Below are positions 5,479-7,240 of a stretch of 7,240 nucleotides of DNA, one piece after another (position 1 is the first letter of the stretch; each line of letters opens with the position of its first letter). The stretch is taken from the NCBI GenBank assembly GCA_937906765.1, contig CALCUV010000269.1, positions 1 through 7,240 of the forward strand, read 5' to 3'. The DNA comes from an uncultured Prevotella sp. GTDB lineage: Bacteria > Bacteroidota > Bacteroidia > Bacteroidales > Bacteroidaceae. Position numbers and translations under genes: made by a program. Below the pieces are notes generated by a model that was not told the origin of the DNA, made no database searches, and saw nothing but the letters and a program-made list of their open reading frames with translations.

Positions 5479-6993
5479 TTACATTACTTTCTGCGTATCT
5501 AATCCCTCTATTACGATAGCGCTGAACGGACGTGAGGGACAAAGATTTTCACAAGCGCCACAGCCGATGCAACGTTCCGTATTGATGGCGGGGATTTTCA
5601 CACTCTTGTCATCGCCTTCCACTGAGGGAATCATCTGAATCGCTCCCGTGGGGCAATGACGGGCACAGTTATTACAACCTACGCCTTCCGACACAGGGAG
5701 ACAGTTTTTCTTTATCCACACTGCGCGACCAATTTGACGGGAAGACTTTTCCTCACGCGTCAATGCCGTGAGTGCTCCCGTGGGACACACATTTGAGCAA
5801 CTCGTACACTCAGGGCGACAATACCCACGCTCATACCCTACCTCGGGTTGCATAAAGCGTTCGAGCGAATCGGAAGGTCGCAACACTTGATTGGGACATG
5901 CCGAGATGCAGAGTTGACATGCCGTGCAGGCTTTCGTGAAATGGCGAATATCTTTTGCTCCAGGGGGGAGAATCGTAGTCTGACGCTGGGGCGCAACTTT
6001 ATCTTCAATCACGGCAAGTCCGCCATCCACCTTTTTCTTCTGCGCACTGACAACAGAGGTTGCCGCTAAAGTGACCGCTCCCGTAATGAAGGCGCGACGG
6101 GTTTCCGAAGCGGGAGCCTCATCTGAGGCAGAAGCGGGTTTCACAGCAACAGGTTTTACCGCACCTGCCACATAACGAATTGCCCCACGCTTACATTTCC
6201 CAATACAATCCATACACATCACACAGCGTGAGTAGTCAATCGTGTGCGTCTTACTATCAATACACGCCCCTTTACAATTTCGTTCGCAAAGTCGGCATCC
6301 ATTACATTTCGTTGTGTCAATCACGGGGCGGAACATGAATTTCTTGGAGAGCAAAGTGACACATCCGAGCAACGTTCCTACGGGGCAAATCGTGTTGCAG
6401 TAAATGCGTCCACCGCGCCAAGCAAATATGCCAATCACAATGAGAGTTGCGACCGCAATGCCTACTGACCACAAACTGCGCATCCAAACTTCTGTTTCGT
6501 AAAAGGCATAACTTTCCGAGCGTTCTGCAAAATATGCCAACGCATTGTTACCCCATTGCCACAAGGGCGCTAACAGGTTTGTCGCAATGCGACCAAAGGC
6601 GCTGTAAGGTTCAAGGAGCGACGCCACAAAGTGAATGCCGGGAATCGAAACGAAAAGCGCAAGGAGGAATACGAACATAAATTCCAAGCGTGTGCGCCAT
6701 CTGCTGGGCGAAAAGGCATAGCGATTCTTCTTTGCCTTTTTCCCCATCCATGCAATTACATCCTGCAAAATGCCTAAGGGACAAATCACGGAGCAGTACA
6801 CACGACCGAACAACAGGGTCAGCACCACCAACGCGATTAACACAATGAGGGAACCCGACAACAGAGCGGGCACCAACTGAATCTTTGCCAACCATCCCAG
6901 ATAGGCATGCAACGTTCCCGTAAAGTCAAGGAACAAAAGTGTTATCAGCAGTAAGGAAATCCCCGCAAGCACTATTCTAATTTTACGCAACAT
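5479..6993 (-). CDS. NapH-NapG-like fused polyferredoxin membrane protein
   Basis: Predicted quinol-linked electron-transfer protein of 504 residues. Residues 1-275 look like NapH: about four membrane helices (7-24, 40-62, 105-123, 174-192), two CxxxCP motifs (C67/C71, C199/C203), then two [4Fe-4S] motifs (C230/233/236/240 and C257/260/263/267). After a P/A-rich linker comes ETRRAFITGAVTLAATSVVSA (297-317), a Tat-like RR-hydrophobic segment. Residues 340-504 match the NapG layout: PPGA...CTACQLCISACP (356-366), C392/396/399/403, C431/440/443/447, C475/478/481/485, four more motifs. With N-terminus inside and four helices, the RR lies cytoplasmic and the last half would be periplasmic. The ATG at 6991-6993 was chosen because the 70 codons upstream in the same frame are repeat-derived and polar, whereas MLRKIRIVLAG is a normal membrane-protein start. 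Nap genes proper (napA, napB) are absent, so its partner enzyme is unknown. Confidence 0.88.
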   Translation of the reverse strand: MLRKIRIVLAGISLLLITLLFLDFTGTLHAYLGWLAKIQLVPALLSGSLIVLIALVVLTLLFGRVYCSVICPLGILQDVIAWMGKKAKKNRYAFSPSRWRTRLEFMFVFLLALFVSIPGIHFVASLLEPYSAFGRIATNLLAPLWQWGNNALAYFAERSESYAFYETEVWMRSLWSVGIAVATLIVIGIFAWRGGRIYCNTICPVGTLLGCVTLLSKKFMFRPVIDTTKCNGCRLCERNCKGACIDSKTHTIDYSRCVMCMDCIGKCKRGAIRYVAGAVKPVAVKPASASDEAPASETRRAFITGAVTLAATSVVSAQKKKVDGGLAVIEDKVAPQRQTTILPPGAKDIRHFTKACTACQLCISACPNQVLRPSDSLERFMQPEVGYERGYCRPECTSCSNVCPTGALTALTREEKSSRQIGRAVWIKKNCLPVSEGVGCNNCARHCPTGAIQMIPSVEGDDKSVKIPAINTERCIGCGACENLCPSRPFSAIVIEGLDTQKVM

Positions 6994-7038
6994 AGGAAAT
7001 AAAAGTTGTGTGTGATACGTCAATGAAGTTAGGAGAAG

Positions 7039-7046
7039 CAAAGTTA
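7039..7046 (-). promoter_or_regulatory. Candidate Bacteroidota -7 promoter element for the NapH-NapG-like gene
   Basis: On the - strand this reads TAACTTTG, matching the Bacteroidota primary-sigma -7 consensus TAnnTTTG. It would give a leader of about 40 bases before the ATG at 6993, and AT-rich sequence lies upstream. A clear -33 TTTG is not seen at the expected 19-21 bp spacing, so this is tentative. I found no equally good match in the other gaps between the - strand genes. Confidence 0.35.
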
Positions 7047-7141
7047 AATTTCTTTTTGTAAACTTTGGGTATTCATAATAAAAATTGTCATTAGGATTTC
7101 TATATCCAAGAATTTCTATACTTTTGTAGGCAAGACGGTTT

Positions 7142-7195
7142 TTAGAGTACAGAGAACAGATTCTTAGAGTACAGAGAGCAGAGTACAGCGTACAA
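7142..7195. repeat. Degenerate tandem repeats (TTAGAGTACAGAG-type), about 22-bp period
   Basis: TTAGAGTACAGAGAACAGA at 7142-7160 recurs with one change at 7164-7182, followed by a shorter GAGTACAGCGTAC copy at 7181-7193. The repeats lie upstream of the NapH-NapG-like gene and its candidate promoter. No coding function is supported. Confidence 0.7.
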
Positions 7196-7200
7196 CTAAC

Positions 7201-7237
7201 CATCCGGATGGCGCTCTCCCCCTGTTTATAGGGGGAG
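7201..7237. repeat. Palindrome CATCCGGATG followed by a GC-rich hairpin
   Basis: CATCCGGATG (7201-7210) is a perfect 10-bp palindrome. Directly beyond it, CTCCCCCT (7216-7223) and AGGGGGAG (7230-7237) pair perfectly over a 6-base loop. No T run follows on either strand, so a classical intrinsic terminator is not indicated. It may be the edge of a larger intergenic repeat cut by the window end. Confidence 0.7.
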
Positions 7238-7240
7238 GGG

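Noticed and set aside
6994..7203. A 70-residue N-terminal extension of the NapH-NapG-like protein, from an in-frame ATG at 7203
   Set aside because: The extension is encoded by intergenic repeats and would cover the candidate promoter; it lacks family resemblance, whereas the ATG at 6993 gives a normal membrane-protein N-terminus.

Overview
The window looks like a Bacteroidales chromosome fragment, possibly Prevotellaceae-like (genus not resolvable by eye). The reasons are a two-part Tat system (TatA plus TatC, no TatB), a SecA with a long linker and SEC-C zinc tail, a Bacteroidota-type TAnnTTTG promoter element, weak or absent Shine-Dalgarno sequences, and gaps filled with short AT-rich or simple repeats.

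Layout. The left 1.4 kb is the 3' part of secA on the + strand, entering from outside the window. A bidirectional terminator separates it from six genes that all lie on the - strand. In transcription order, right to left, these are: (1) a NapH-NapG-like fused iron-sulfur membrane protein (start 6993); (2) an aldo/keto reductase with two C-terminal [4Fe-4S] motifs and a twin-arginine lipoprotein-type signal (start 5302); (3) a DUF1893/TM1506-like protein (start 3859); (4) a six-helix membrane protein resembling an ECF transporter S component (start 3255); (5) tatA, only 55 codons (start 2606); (6) tatC with a GTG start (2429). Gaps between the - strand genes are 9 to 187 bp. Three of the four longer gaps hold repeats: inverted repeats at 2616-2775 and 5307-5476, and short direct repeats at 3872-3919. 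The 3256-3442 gap holds only T-rich sequence, a GGGCGCCC palindrome at 3350-3357 and a weak hairpin. The 247 bp upstream of the first - strand gene hold a candidate promoter, degenerate repeats and a GC-rich hairpin. No gap exceeds 300 bp.

How the genes may work together. The Tat translocase exports folded, cofactor-loaded proteins. Two genes in the same run encode proteins with RR motifs and multiple Fe-S clusters: the aldo/keto reductase has an N-terminal RR signal, and the NapH-NapG fusion has an internal RR-hydrophobic segment exactly where its cytoplasmic half must connect to a NapG-like half that should be periplasmic. The simplest reading (inference) is a quinol-linked electron-transfer module: a NapH-like membrane half passes electrons to an exported polyferredoxin half and possibly on to the exported Fe-S aldo/keto reductase, encoded beside the translocase that would place both. 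DUF1893 and the ECF-S-like protein are linked by position only. No terminal reductase such as napA or nrf is in view.
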